A stretch of DNA of 64,000 bases from an uncultured Ruminococcus sp. (GTDB lineage Bacteria; Bacillota; Clostridia; Oscillospirales; Ruminococcaceae), in contig CAKSAK010000004.1 in NCBI GenBank assembly GCA_934435205.1, forward strand, positions 248,001 to 312,000, written 5' to 3'. Shown here piece after piece: positions 41,701 through 48,738 of the stretch (its first letter is position 1; each line of letters starts with the position of its first letter). The notes under the pieces were generated by a model, which was not told where the DNA came from, did not search any database, and saw only the letters and a list, made by a program, of their open reading frames with translations. The position numbers and the translations under genes are program-made.

Positions 41701-42686
41701 CTTGCTCATGCGGTGAAAAGTACACTGAAACTATCCCTGCGACAGGTCACAGCGAAAGCGCATGGATAATCGACAAGGCGGCTACTGCAATAGAAAACGG
41801 CTCAAAGCACACTGAGTGTACAACTTGCGGCAAGGTGATAAAGACAGAGGTTATCCCTGCCACAGGCGAGGTGAGCGACAGAAAGGAAACTGTTATCTTC
41901 ACAGGCTCGGCAAAGACATCAGGCTGGGGTCAGGCTATAACACTTTCCACAACCAAAGAGGGCGGAAGCTTTGACAGCTCTATTATAGAAAAGGACGGCT
42001 ATTTTGAAGTTCAGTTCAAGGGCGACACAGACAAGGCGGAGATCATTCTTCAAAGCTGGTCAGGCGGCACAGACTGGGCGAGAGTTTCACCAACTGAGGT
42101 AACAGAAAAGGACGGCATTGTATATGCAAAGTACAGCTATGACGATGTTGCGGCAGCGTTCGGAACAACAGATTTCTCTAAGGTAGACCGCTTCCACGTT
42201 GGTGCGGCTAACGGAGATATCGAAGTTCTTAGTGTTAAGTATATCATCGAGAAGTCAACAGAACCTGTTGATCCAGTAGATCCTGTTGACCCTGATGAGC
42301 CGGAGCAGGATCCATATGTATCTATTTTCTGGGGCGCAAAATCATGTGGTTCATGGGGGCAGGCAGTTTCAGTTATGACTTCAAAAAATTATGGCAGTCT
42401 TGATGTTTCGTATCTTTCTGCAAATGGCTATTTCTATGTTGAGTATTCGGGTGCAGAGAACGAGTTTGAGCTTATTCTCCAGAGCTGGTCAGGAGGAGCA
42501 AGCTGGGCGAGAGTTCAGCCGAGCGAAACAGGCAAAGCTAACGGTCATTACTATGCTAAGTTCACATATGCAGACTGCGTAAAGGCGCTTGGTGCAGGTT
42601 TTGATAAGCTGGATCAGCTTCATGCTGCGGCAAAAAACGGTGATATCACAGTTTATTCTATTTGCTACTGTACACCTGCCAGGTAA
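38721..42686 (+). CDS. Secreted modular GH5 endo-beta-1,4-mannanase
   Basis: 1321 residues from the ATG at 38721, chosen because AAAAGGAG lies seven bases upstream; the earlier ATGs at 38700/38703 have none. After a signal peptide, residues about 35-440 are a GH5 domain of the subfamily-7 mannanase type. The acid/base is E249 in WELSNEPRC and the nucleophile is in IFEEFGL (366-367). Next are two X2-like Ig modules (about 453-540 and 545-630), a beta-sandwich module resembling CBM11/27 (about 635-795), a third X2-like module (801-890), three Cys-rich repeats with TCTCGDKYTETIPA-type units (893-1050) and two tandem modules of about 115 residues (1056-1175, 1200-1320) sharing a GWGQA and LQSWSGG..WARV core. 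The last two are probable carbohydrate-binding modules of a Ruminococcus type. There is no dockerin and no wall anchor, so the enzyme is free or adhesive. Substrates would be glucomannan or galactomannan. Confidence 0.9.
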   Translation: MTGVMRRFSAALAAAAMAVSIVPFADISAYAEYAAAHPEGFVYADGSKFMCDGSPYYYGGTNCYYLTYKSKSEVKNVFDDASKMGLKVIRIWGNLDVGKKTGKIDSQSGHEVFEGNNDGTGEKDGVYFQYWDDKAGKPVVNEGEDGLRRLDYIIKQAEEHNMKLVITFTNYWEAFGGMGQYVKWYQMSQGKSVGNSKVDEKDTCDFYTNETIKGWYKDYIKTLLNHTNYYTGEKLMDSEAVFSWELSNEPRCTVDEFCKDDILYNWAKETSAYVKSIDPYHMVSVGDEGFYNLGYQEAAKQDLPSAAYSGYYGVDFNKLMTIDTVDFGTPHMYVDQWGFDLGDDDLEWIKRHAQTTASADKPVIFEEFGLTDKTKRDAAYSDWLDIVTGDYYEGVEYQGFNYWMIASYLDDGTLYQDYDGYTVYGPEGVDKTDSTRTLMMNGAAKMEKKNIVNTTDKSTYTFDRSKSGDVVVNVSMKEGGISGVEVGGKKLSSDDYTISGNAVTIKASYLKRQELAKYSCRILTTGGNQPKFNLTVSDSSIPKPVISPEIISVDVNPKKCSDVDITMDRKTSEFRGIIADGKTLAEGTDYTASGDTVTLKRTYLKTLSAGIVTLTFDFYEGEDRELTINVSDTTGLDELDTFESYSDDKALWSAYSRNTGGNEVSLSLTTKNGSKALAFGYDIGSPNGYCGVNHPIAVRNASSFAGVELWVEGDGTGNSLTVQLRDANDNYFEAQIALDFTGGKTIKIPFADFKAPSWQSGGTLDTSKLDQFSFYMGGDSVATGIVYIDDVVFYEDGQTEKPHLSTKSGTFDADAPSGVRTDLVLYGKSVESITANGKKLAGGSDYSTNGSQIMLNESWLKTLGNGTYTLTYTFSDGSSDTFALTVKNVKSSHTHSYTAKVTKEATCTTDGERIYTCTCGDKYTETIPAKGHSWVKGETVAPTENEKGYTIYTCASCGETKKDDYTDPIGHRHSYTLTSTKAATCEADGEKVYTCSCGEKYTETIPATGHSESAWIIDKAATAIENGSKHTECTTCGKVIKTEVIPATGEVSDRKETVIFTGSAKTSGWGQAITLSTTKEGGSFDSSIIEKDGYFEVQFKGDTDKAEIILQSWSGGTDWARVSPTEVTEKDGIVYAKYSYDDVAAAFGTTDFSKVDRFHVGAANGDIEVLSVKYIIEKSTEPVDPVDPVDPDEPEQDPYVSIFWGAKSCGSWGQAVSVMTSKNYGSLDVSYLSANGYFYVEYSGAENEFELILQSWSGGASWARVQPSETGKANGHYYAKFTYADCVKALGAGFDKLDQLHAAAKNGDITVYSICYCTPAR

Positions 42687-42718
42687 TTTAAGAAAAAGCG
42701 TTACATTTATTAAGACGC

Positions 42719-42757
42719 AAAAAGAGCGAATGACATGATGATCATTCGCTCTTTTTA
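42719..42757. terminator. Bidirectional terminator between mannanase and metal ATPase
   Basis: AAAGAGCGAATGA (42721-42733) pairs with TCATTCGCTCTTT (42742-42754), with A and T tracts on both sides, so it can end both converging transcripts. Confidence 0.85.
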
Positions 42758-42763
42758 TTTTGG

Positions 42764-44863
42764 TTATTTGCTTTTCTTTTTGAGCTTTTTATCCTCTAAA
42801 GGTGTCATGCTCTTTGCACATATCGCCATTGTTGAAGCGTTGTGCAGAAGCGCTGAGGCTGACGGCTGTAAAAGTCCGAAAGCGCCTGACAGCAGAAGTG
42901 CTGAATTGAACAGCAGGATAAATCTGTAGTTGCTGTTTATCCTGTGCATAAGCTTTTCGCTAAGCTGTCTTATAGCCGCAAGCTGTGTAAGGTCTGCTCC
43001 ACGAACTGTGATATCGGCAGTTTCCTTTGCGATATCGGAAGCGTCGCTCATGGCAACAGAAACGTTTGCCGCCGCAAGGGCTGGAGCGTCGTTTATTCCG
43101 TCGCCTACCATTATCACTCTGTGACCCTGCTCTTTGAGCTGTTCCACATATCTGTGCTTGTCCTCAGGAAGCACCTGCGCCCTGAAATCCGATATGCCTA
43201 GCTTCTGGGCGGTTATCTCAGCCGCCTTTGCGCTGTCGCCTGTGAGCATAACGATATTTGTTATGCCTGCTTCTTTGAGCTTTCTGACAGCTTCTTCGGC
43301 TTCAGGTCTGGGCGGGTCGCTTATGCAGAGCGCACCTGTGAGTTTGTCGCCCACAGCAAGATAAACTACCGAGCAAGCTCCCGACTTTTCGTCTATCTCT
43401 GCCTGCTGTTCGTCTGTTATCTCTATGCCCTCGTCCTCGCAGACAAAATGCCTGCTTCCTATGATAGCACGTTTGCCGTGGAGAGTTGTTGAAATTCCGT
43501 GGGCAACTATATACTGCACCTCGGCGTGTTCCTCGGCATGGTCGATATCTCTGTCGGCAGCACCCTTTACGATAGCTCTCGCTACGCTGTGAGGGAAGTG
43601 CTCTTCAAGGCAAGCCGCAATTTTCAGCGTTTCCGCCTCGGAGTAATCCCCAAGGGCTATTACCTTTTCAAGCACAGGCTCAGCGTTTGTAAGAGTACCC
43701 GTCTTGTCAAAAACGATAGAATCGGCAAGTGCGTATTCTTCAAGATATTTTCCGCCCTTTACCGTAACGTCATCATCAGCGGCTTCTTTAATAGCGGATA
43801 TAACGGCTATAGGCGTTGAAAGCTTGATAGCACAGGAATAGTCCACCATAAGAACTGAAACTGCCTTTGTGACATTTCTTGTAAACAGCAGTGTAAGTGC
43901 AAATCCAAGAAAGCTGTATGGAACGATAGAATCCGCAAGACGCTCCGCTTTGCTCTGCACACCTGCTTTAAGGTTTTCTGAGTTGTCGATAAGCTCGATT
44001 ATCTTGCTTATCTTTGTGTCGGAAGAAAGCTTGCGAACTTTTATCACAACTGAGCCTTCCTCGACAACTGTTCCCGCAAATACGCTTGCTCCTGCGCTCT
44101 TCATCACAGCCAGAGGTTCGCCTGTCATAGAAGCTTCATTTATGTAAGCTTCACCCTCAGTTATCTGACCGTCAACAGGAATAACGCTTCCTGTGCGCAC
44201 TCTTATGCAATCGTCCACCTGAAGCTGTGACATTGGTATAAGAGTATCAGCGTCCTTGCCTGCCAGCCATACCTGATCTGCCTTTATCGCCAAGCTGTCA
44301 GTAAGAGCGGCTCTTGTTCTCGCTCTTGTGTAATCCTCCAGCAAGCCTGATACAGAAAGCAGGAACATGACGGCACCAGCCGTATTGTAATTTTTCTGGA
44401 TAAGACAAGCGCTTATTGATGCTCCGTCAAGCACCTCAACTGTAAGCTTGCCGTCAAACAGTGCGCTTATGCCCTTTGCTATGTATTTAAGTCCGCTGTA
44501 CACGATAAGTGCCGCACCTATAGGCGCAGGAAGCACAGCTTTCCTTATATACCTTTGAGCCACCAGCTTTGCAAGGTCAGATTTGAATGTTCTGTCTATC
44601 TCCTCAGTGTCATACTGATTGTCGCTGACAGGTTCAAGGTCGCTTGCTCTGAGCTTTCTTACAAGCTCGACAGCTTCGGCTCTGTGACCCTCTCTATAGC
44701 GGATAAGTATTCCGCCGTTTTCATAGTGAGCCTCGCAGGCGATCGCCCATGGGTTTGACATAACAAGCTTATGTATCGACCGTTCAAGTTCTTTTGTGAA
44801 AGCGTCGCAGCCACAGCGGAAACGTATGCGGCAGGGCTTGTCATAAACGATCTGAGCTTTCAT
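42764..44863 (-). CDS. P1B-type metal-transporting ATPase, CtpC-like
   Basis: 699 residues. The phosphorylation site is DKTGTLT (Asp386), the actuator loop is TGEP (247-250) and the hinge is GDGINDAPALAAA. The intramembrane metal motif, usually CPC or SPC, reads SCA (343-345 in VDYSCAIKLSTP). The N-terminal domain (1-80) has an HMA-like pattern but no CxxC; Cys at 11, 17 and 19 (KPCRIRFRCGC) may replace it. The motif change argues against Cu+ and for another metal, possibly Mn2+ or Zn2+ as I recall for CtpC relatives. The gene overlaps the small PacL-like gene by one base, and the two share a promoter and structured leader. It probably exports metal. Confidence 0.9.
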   Translation of the reverse strand: MKAQIVYDKPCRIRFRCGCDAFTKELERSIHKLVMSNPWAIACEAHYENGGILIRYREGHRAEAVELVRKLRASDLEPVSDNQYDTEEIDRTFKSDLAKLVAQRYIRKAVLPAPIGAALIVYSGLKYIAKGISALFDGKLTVEVLDGASISACLIQKNYNTAGAVMFLLSVSGLLEDYTRARTRAALTDSLAIKADQVWLAGKDADTLIPMSQLQVDDCIRVRTGSVIPVDGQITEGEAYINEASMTGEPLAVMKSAGASVFAGTVVEEGSVVIKVRKLSSDTKISKIIELIDNSENLKAGVQSKAERLADSIVPYSFLGFALTLLFTRNVTKAVSVLMVDYSCAIKLSTPIAVISAIKEAADDDVTVKGGKYLEEYALADSIVFDKTGTLTNAEPVLEKVIALGDYSEAETLKIAACLEEHFPHSVARAIVKGAADRDIDHAEEHAEVQYIVAHGISTTLHGKRAIIGSRHFVCEDEGIEITDEQQAEIDEKSGACSVVYLAVGDKLTGALCISDPPRPEAEEAVRKLKEAGITNIVMLTGDSAKAAEITAQKLGISDFRAQVLPEDKHRYVEQLKEQGHRVIMVGDGINDAPALAAANVSVAMSDASDIAKETADITVRGADLTQLAAIRQLSEKLMHRINSNYRFILLFNSALLLSGAFGLLQPSASALLHNASTMAICAKSMTPLEDKKLKKKSK

Positions 44864-45111
44864 TATTCAGTTACTTCTTCCTCGTCATCTATCCCTGCCT
44901 CGACCTTAGCGTCATAGCAGATGTCAGATGCTTCGTCCTTCATGCTTCTCAGTGCTGACTGAGCGTCGCTCTTGAGCTTCATTCCCTTTGCAAGACCTGT
45001 AACGGCAAGCTCTCTTGTTTTCTTAGCCTTTACGACTTTCTTGCCAAGAATAACTGCGGCGGCTCCGCCTACTGCACACCAGAATTTCTCGTCTTTAAAA
45101 CATTTTAACAT
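44863..45111 (-). CDS. PacL-like small membrane partner of the metal ATPase
   Basis: 82 residues. An Ala/Gly-rich membrane helix (about 9-27) contains FWCAVGGAAAVILGKK. A basic, helical stretch follows (KAKKTRELAVTGLAKGMKLK, SDAQSALRSMKDEASDI), and the tail is acidic (EAGIDDEEEVTE). Size, topology and position immediately before the ATPase resemble DUF1490/PacL proteins, which scaffold and feed metal to CtpC-type ATPases in mycobacteria. There is no His-rich tail as in PacL1; the acidic C-terminus could bind metal instead. The similarity is architectural, so homology needs testing. A strong ribosome site (AGGAGG) precedes it. Confidence 0.75.
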   Translation of the reverse strand: MLKCFKDEKFWCAVGGAAAVILGKKVVKAKKTRELAVTGLAKGMKLKSDAQSALRSMKDEASDICYDAKVEAGIDDEEEVTE

Positions 45112-45137
45112 AATTATTACCTCCTGTTTTCGTCTCT

Positions 45138-45223
45138 AAAGATCAGTAAGAACTAATTATTTCGGTATATACAGAAACTCTGTCAAAAGACTAGCTTTTT
45201 ACAAGTCTTATGACAGATCTTTA
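45138..45223 (-). promoter_or_regulatory. Structured leader RNA of the metal ATPase operon
   Basis: Starting just after the predicted transcription start, TAAAGATC pairs perfectly with GATCTTTA at the far end (outer stem of 8 bp). Inside it, CTGTCATAAGACT faces AGTCTTTTGACAG in a near-perfect hairpin of 12 bp. Further weakly paired bases (GTTTCTGTATATACCGAAAT) fill the remainder. It ends close to the ribosome site of the small gene, so folding could hide or expose it. It does not show the core of the known Mn2+ (yybP-ykoY) riboswitch. Confidence 0.55.
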
Positions 45224-45233
45224 CCACGTTTTT

Positions 45234-45262
45234 ATTATAACTCCAAGATATTTATTAGTCAA
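45234..45262 (-). promoter_or_regulatory. Promoter of the metal ATPase operon
   Basis: On the minus strand TTGACT (45262-45257), 17 bases and TATAAT (45239-45234). The predicted start lies about four bases before the leader structure. The remaining gap to 45524 is AT-rich without features. Confidence 0.8.
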
Positions 45263-45523
45263 GTCAAACCGACAAATTTAAAAATTATTTAAAATTATAT
45301 ATAATCTTTTGCCGTAAGTTAAATTATCATAGTTTTTCTAACTTTTCATTTTTTGATGAAGCTTTTAGATAATGTTAAAATGTTTATGGTTTCTGATCTG
45401 TAAACCGCAGGAATGAACATTAACACGAATAGATAATAATTGACAAAACCCATAAATTCGGGCATTTATTTATATGTAAGTTATGCACACAACCAAAAAA
45501 ATTATAACTTTTTGTTAAATCGG

Positions 45524-45552
45524 TTGAAGCCATAACAGAGTTATGTTAAAAT
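45524..45552 (+). promoter_or_regulatory. Promoter of the EAL gene
   Basis: TTGAAG (45524-45529), a 17-base spacer and TAAAAT (45547-45552), 31 bp before the start codon. Confidence 0.65.
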
Positions 45553-45583
45553 ATTATCATAATAATATGGGGAGGTCTGCGTT

Positions 45584-47503
45584 GTGGGTTATATTATCCA
45601 TTATGATATATGTGCCCTTGTGATATATGCTATCACAGGAGTTGTATTCTATTTCAAAAAGCGTATTCCGTGCAGCAAGAATAAGGTCTTTGGCATTCTC
45701 GTGGGCGACTCGGCTTTATCAACTGTGTTGGATATTTTAAGCGTGTTGTCTACCGGCGAATGGGGCATAGGGCTTAAAACCTTCTTCCATACGGCTTATT
45801 ATTTTACACATAATCTTATTCCGTTTATATTTGTGATCTACATACTTTTCCTGACGGACGGCTTTAAAGAGATGTCGGCTCTTTTCAAATGCTTTTTATA
45901 TACACCGATGATCATTGATCTTTTGCTTGTGATTACGACGCCTGCAACACATTTTATCATCTATGTGGATAGTCAAGGCGGTTATCATCGTGGTTCTCTT
46001 CAGCCGTTTACATACATTGTGGCGATATATTATCTTATATTTGGCATCGTTTACGCAATGCGTAATAGAAGTATGCTATCAAGACAGGTGGTCACTTCAA
46101 TAACAGCATTTATCTCAATGACGGTAGTGGCGGTAATTGTTCAGATGATCAATAAACATCTTCTTGTGGAGTGCTTTGCGGCGTCTGTATGTATGCTTCT
46201 CATAATGTTCACTTTGCAAAGTCAGGACGATATGATAGACCAAGGAACGAAAATGCTCAACTGGAGCAGCTTTGTCAATAGGTGTTCCATAAAATATGCC
46301 TCAGCTTCTGATTTTACATTATTGCTCATAAGGATACCGGATTTCAAAATGCTTATGAAAACCTTTGGCGGACGGTTTTCCAACTCTCTGTTAAGAAGCT
46401 TTTCCGAATATCTTTATAACTTTGTTAATTTAGGCGATGGATTTTATTTGGAGGACGAATGCTTTGCTCTTATGTTCCCGAAGAATTCTGAAAAGGTGGG
46501 GGAAACGTATCGTGCGATAAGGGAAAAGCTGTCTGAAAACTGGAATATAGGTACTGTGGATACTTTGATAACAGCCTGCTTTATGCGTATCGACTGCCCT
46601 GAGGACGTTGACAATTCAGATATGCTGGTGGACTTTATCGAGCAGTTCAAGCATCGTGAACCTGAAACGGAAAGACTTCTTCATGCAACTGACATAAACT
46701 TTTATGACAGCAAACGTCGAAGTGAGGTAGAGAATGCTATAGACAAGGCTCTGGACAATCGTGGCTTTGAGGTATACTATCAGCCGATATATTCAAGTCA
46801 AAGAAACAAGATAGTTTCCTGTGAAGCTCTTGTTAGGCTTAATGATGAAAAGCTTGGATCTATCCCTCCGCAGGAATTTATTCCTATAGCGGAGGAAAAC
46901 GGCAAGATACTGAAAATAGGCAAATATGTTTTCGAGGAAGCCTGCCGCTTTATAAAGAAAGGCGTTGGTACTTCGCTTGGTATCGAATATGTGCAGGTAA
47001 ATCTGTCGGTAGTCCAGTGTATGCAGTCTGACCTTGTGGAACAGCTTCTCGGCGTTATGGACAGATACAAGGTAGACCCATCGTCTATTTGTCTTGAAGT
47101 AACGGAAACTGCAGCGGTGTATACTCCGCACATTATGGAGAAAAACATCAAGACTCTTTCCGACTATGGTGTGAAGTTTGCACTTGACGATTATGGTACG
47201 GGATATTCAAACATGACATATCTTCTCAGCCTGCCTTTCAGGTTTATCAAGCTTGAAAAGGAAATAGTATGGGAGTGCTTCAAGAGCGAAAAGGCGCACA
47301 TTACTATCGAGAGTACAGTGGCGATGATAAAGAAACTCAATATGCAGATAGTTGCCGAGGGCATCGAAGACAAGCACCAGCTCGACACGCTTCTTGGCAT
47401 GGGCTGTGATTTCATTCAGGGATACTACTTCTCAAAGCCTGTTCCTGAAAAGGATTTTATCGAGGTGCTTAAAAAGAATAATACTCAGGCTGTGACAGTT
47501 TAA
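45584..47503 (+). CDS. Membrane cyclic-di-GMP phosphodiesterase with degenerate GGDEF (EAL)
   Basis: 639 residues, GTG start at 45584 behind GGGGAGG. Seven or so helices in the first 210 residues form a membrane sensor. A degenerate GGDEF domain follows (about 215-370); the active loop reads LEDEC instead of GGDEF, so it should not make c-di-GMP. The EAL domain (about 385-630) is intact: CEALVRL, VQVNLSVVQ, LEVTETAA, LDDYGTGYSN, KLEKEIV, VAEGIE and FIQGYYFSKP. It should hydrolyse c-di-GMP to pGpG; the signal sensed is unknown. Single gene ending at a strong terminator. Confidence 0.92.
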   Translation: MGYIIHYDICALVIYAITGVVFYFKKRIPCSKNKVFGILVGDSALSTVLDILSVLSTGEWGIGLKTFFHTAYYFTHNLIPFIFVIYILFLTDGFKEMSALFKCFLYTPMIIDLLLVITTPATHFIIYVDSQGGYHRGSLQPFTYIVAIYYLIFGIVYAMRNRSMLSRQVVTSITAFISMTVVAVIVQMINKHLLVECFAASVCMLLIMFTLQSQDDMIDQGTKMLNWSSFVNRCSIKYASASDFTLLLIRIPDFKMLMKTFGGRFSNSLLRSFSEYLYNFVNLGDGFYLEDECFALMFPKNSEKVGETYRAIREKLSENWNIGTVDTLITACFMRIDCPEDVDNSDMLVDFIEQFKHREPETERLLHATDINFYDSKRRSEVENAIDKALDNRGFEVYYQPIYSSQRNKIVSCEALVRLNDEKLGSIPPQEFIPIAEENGKILKIGKYVFEEACRFIKKGVGTSLGIEYVQVNLSVVQCMQSDLVEQLLGVMDRYKVDPSSICLEVTETAAVYTPHIMEKNIKTLSDYGVKFALDDYGTGYSNMTYLLSLPFRFIKLEKEIVWECFKSEKAHITIESTVAMIKKLNMQIVAEGIEDKHQLDTLLGMGCDFIQGYYFSKPVPEKDFIEVLKKNNTQAVTV

Positions 47504-47516
47504 GCGGTCTGATGAT

Positions 47517-47544
47517 AAAAGCCCTGACTTCGGTCGGGGCTTTT
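47517..47544 (+). terminator. Terminator after the EAL gene (copy A)
   Basis: AAAAGCCCTGAC-TTCG-GTCGGGGCTTTT, a stable UUCG-loop hairpin with A and T flanks, active in both directions. The 20-base core is repeated exactly at 48282-48301. Confidence 0.85.
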
Positions 47545-47551
47545 GTATGCC

Positions 47552-47580
47552 TTGACAAACCCTATCAAATAGGGTATAAT
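47552..47580 (+). promoter_or_regulatory. Toxin-antitoxin promoter with operator in the spacer
   Basis: TTGACA (47552-47557), 17 bases, TATAAT (47575-47580). The palindrome ACCCTATCAAATAGGGT (7-3-7, 47559-47575) fills the spacer, so a repressor bound there would exclude RNA polymerase; the XRE antitoxin is the likely one. Confidence 0.8.
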
Positions 47581-47588
47581 ATATATGG

Positions 47589-47954
47589 GTGATAGTGTTG
47601 ACGAGAGAATTTATAATGCTCCCTGAGTTTGAAAAACGCTGGGAACAAATAGGCTTAACTGACAGCGATTTGAAACGTTTGCAGGCTGAACTGCTCTTTA
47701 CTTCGCAGGATAATCCTGTTATGCAGGGGACAGGCGGTCTTAGAAAAGTTAGATTTGCTCTTGAAAACAGAGGGAAAAGTGGAAGCGTTCGTGTTGTATA
47801 TGTAGATTTTGTGGTTTATGAAACTATATACTTGATAACTGCATATACTAAAAATGAAAAAGACAATCTCAGTAAATCAGAGCGAAATGCGATCAAAGCT
47901 GTGATAGAACAGCTTGAGAAGCAGATAAGATCAAATAAGGAGGCTTTAAAATGA
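47589..47954 (+). CDS. RelE/HigB-like toxin of a type II toxin-antitoxin pair
   Basis: 121 residues from GTG 47589, very near the predicted transcription start; other in-frame starts are GTG 47595, TTG 47598 or ATG 47616. The TREFIMLPEFEKRWEQIGLT opening, LQAELL and GTGGLRKVRFALENRGKSGSV followed by VRVVYVDFVVYETIYLITAY match the RelE-type fold with its basic beta-sheet. Such toxins cut mRNA on or off the ribosome. The toxin-first order and XRE antitoxin fit HigBA-like systems. The gene overlaps the antitoxin by four bases. Confidence 0.85.
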   Translation: MIVLTREFIMLPEFEKRWEQIGLTDSDLKRLQAELLFTSQDNPVMQGTGGLRKVRFALENRGKSGSVRVVYVDFVVYETIYLITAYTKNEKDNLSKSERNAIKAVIEQLEKQIRSNKEALK

Positions 47955-48271
47955 ATGTTTTTGAAAGTATCATGAACGGCTTGAATGAGGCTGTTGAATA
48001 TGAAAAGGGCAAGATACCTGCTAAGAAAACTACCTTAACGATAGAGCCTTTGCCTGATATATCAGCAGAAGAAATAAAAGCTATCAGAAATAGATTAGGT
48101 TTTACACAGGCTATGTTTGCGGCGGTTATCGGTGTTTCCACAAAAACTGTTGAGGCTTGGGAAACGGGAACAAACCGCCCTATCGGACCTGCAAGAAGAA
48201 TGATATCACTTATTCAGCTTGACCCTGAGATACTCCAAAGCTGTCATATCGTAAGCGAAAACGTTGTTTGA
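47951..48271 (+). CDS. XRE-type antitoxin (HigA-like)
   Basis: 106 residues. The N-terminal 45 residues should wrap the toxin. The C-terminal helix-turn-helix (EEIKAIRNRLGFTQAMFAAV, IGVSTKTVEAWETGTNRPIG, PARRMISLIQLDPE) is typical of antitoxins that also repress the operon. Translation is coupled to the toxin (ATGA). The palindrome in the promoter spacer at 47559-47575 is the expected operator. Confidence 0.88.
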   Translation: MNVFESIMNGLNEAVEYEKGKIPAKKTTLTIEPLPDISAEEIKAIRNRLGFTQAMFAAVIGVSTKTVEAWETGTNRPIGPARRMISLIQLDPEILQSCHIVSENVV

Positions 48272-48281
48272 TAAGATATCC

Positions 48282-48306
48282 GCCCTGACTTCGGTCGGGG
48301 CATTTT
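48282..48306 (+). terminator. Terminator after the antitoxin (copy B)
   Basis: GCCCTGACTTCGGTCGGGGC (48282-48301) is identical to the core of the terminator at 47521-47540, followed by CATTTTCATT, a poorer T tract. The module between them is 761 bp. Confidence 0.75.
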
Positions 48307-48393
48307 CATTTAGTTTTCACTTTGCATTAAGGTTTGTTTAAGCATGGAACGCTATAATATAGTCATAACAAAACCGAGACGGGAGGCGTTCTT

Positions 48394-48489
48394 ATGAACG
48401 TAAGTAATATGGCTATTCTTATTATTGCGGCTGTGCTGCTTTCTTTGCCGCTTGTTTTATCTGCTGCGCTTTGTGCTGAAGAACGCTAG
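48394..48489 (+). CDS. 31-residue hydrophobic peptide
   Basis: A frame too short for usual gene finders. It opens with a strong GGGAGG ribosome site (48381-48386) seven bases before the ATG and encodes MNVSNMAILIIAAVL, LSLPLVLSA, ALCAEER, a single membrane helix with a charged end. A TATAAT lies at about 48354-48359, without clear -35. Such peptides can be type I toxins or small subunits of membrane complexes; no antisense RNA or partner gene is evident. It follows the toxin-antitoxin pair. Confidence 0.5.
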   Translation: MNVSNMAILIIAAVLLSLPLVLSAALCAEER

Positions 48490-48637
48490 GGTTTTCTTTC
48501 ACGGAAACATGATAAGTGGATAGACGAACATTACAGATAACAGGCAGACAGATAAGCATAAGTTGTCCGTCATACAAATACAAGCGTATTTCACAAACAT
48601 ACACCAAAAAAACTATAAAAATTAGTCCATTTATACA

Positions 48638-48666
48638 TTGACTTAATCACGCAAATTCGGTATACT
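48638..48666 (+). promoter_or_regulatory. Promoter of the aspartate kinase gene
   Basis: TTGACT (48638-48643), a 17-base spacer and TATACT (48661-48666). The 70-base leader holds only a small GCGT/ACGC hairpin. I find no lysine riboswitch. Confidence 0.75.
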
Positions 48667-48738
48667 ATTTATTGTAACGTCAGCGTGGGAAAAGTACGCA
48701 GACAGGAATAATTCTATAGTTTATAAGGGGTTTGTGAA

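Noticed and set aside
38721..42686. Cellulosomal dockerin or sortase anchor on the mannanase
   Set aside because: The C-terminus ends in a binding-type module; no calcium-loop repeats or LPxTG-like signal.
42930..43819. Plus-strand frames opposite the metal ATPase
   Set aside because: All are antisense to an intact, well-conserved protein and lack ribosome sites.
45138..45223. yybP-ykoY Mn2+ riboswitch before the metal ATPase
   Set aside because: The conserved loops of that aptamer are not visible; retained only as a structured leader of unknown type.
48667..48738. Lysine riboswitch before aspartate kinase
   Set aside because: The leader is only about 70 bases and shows none of the five-stem lysine aptamer.
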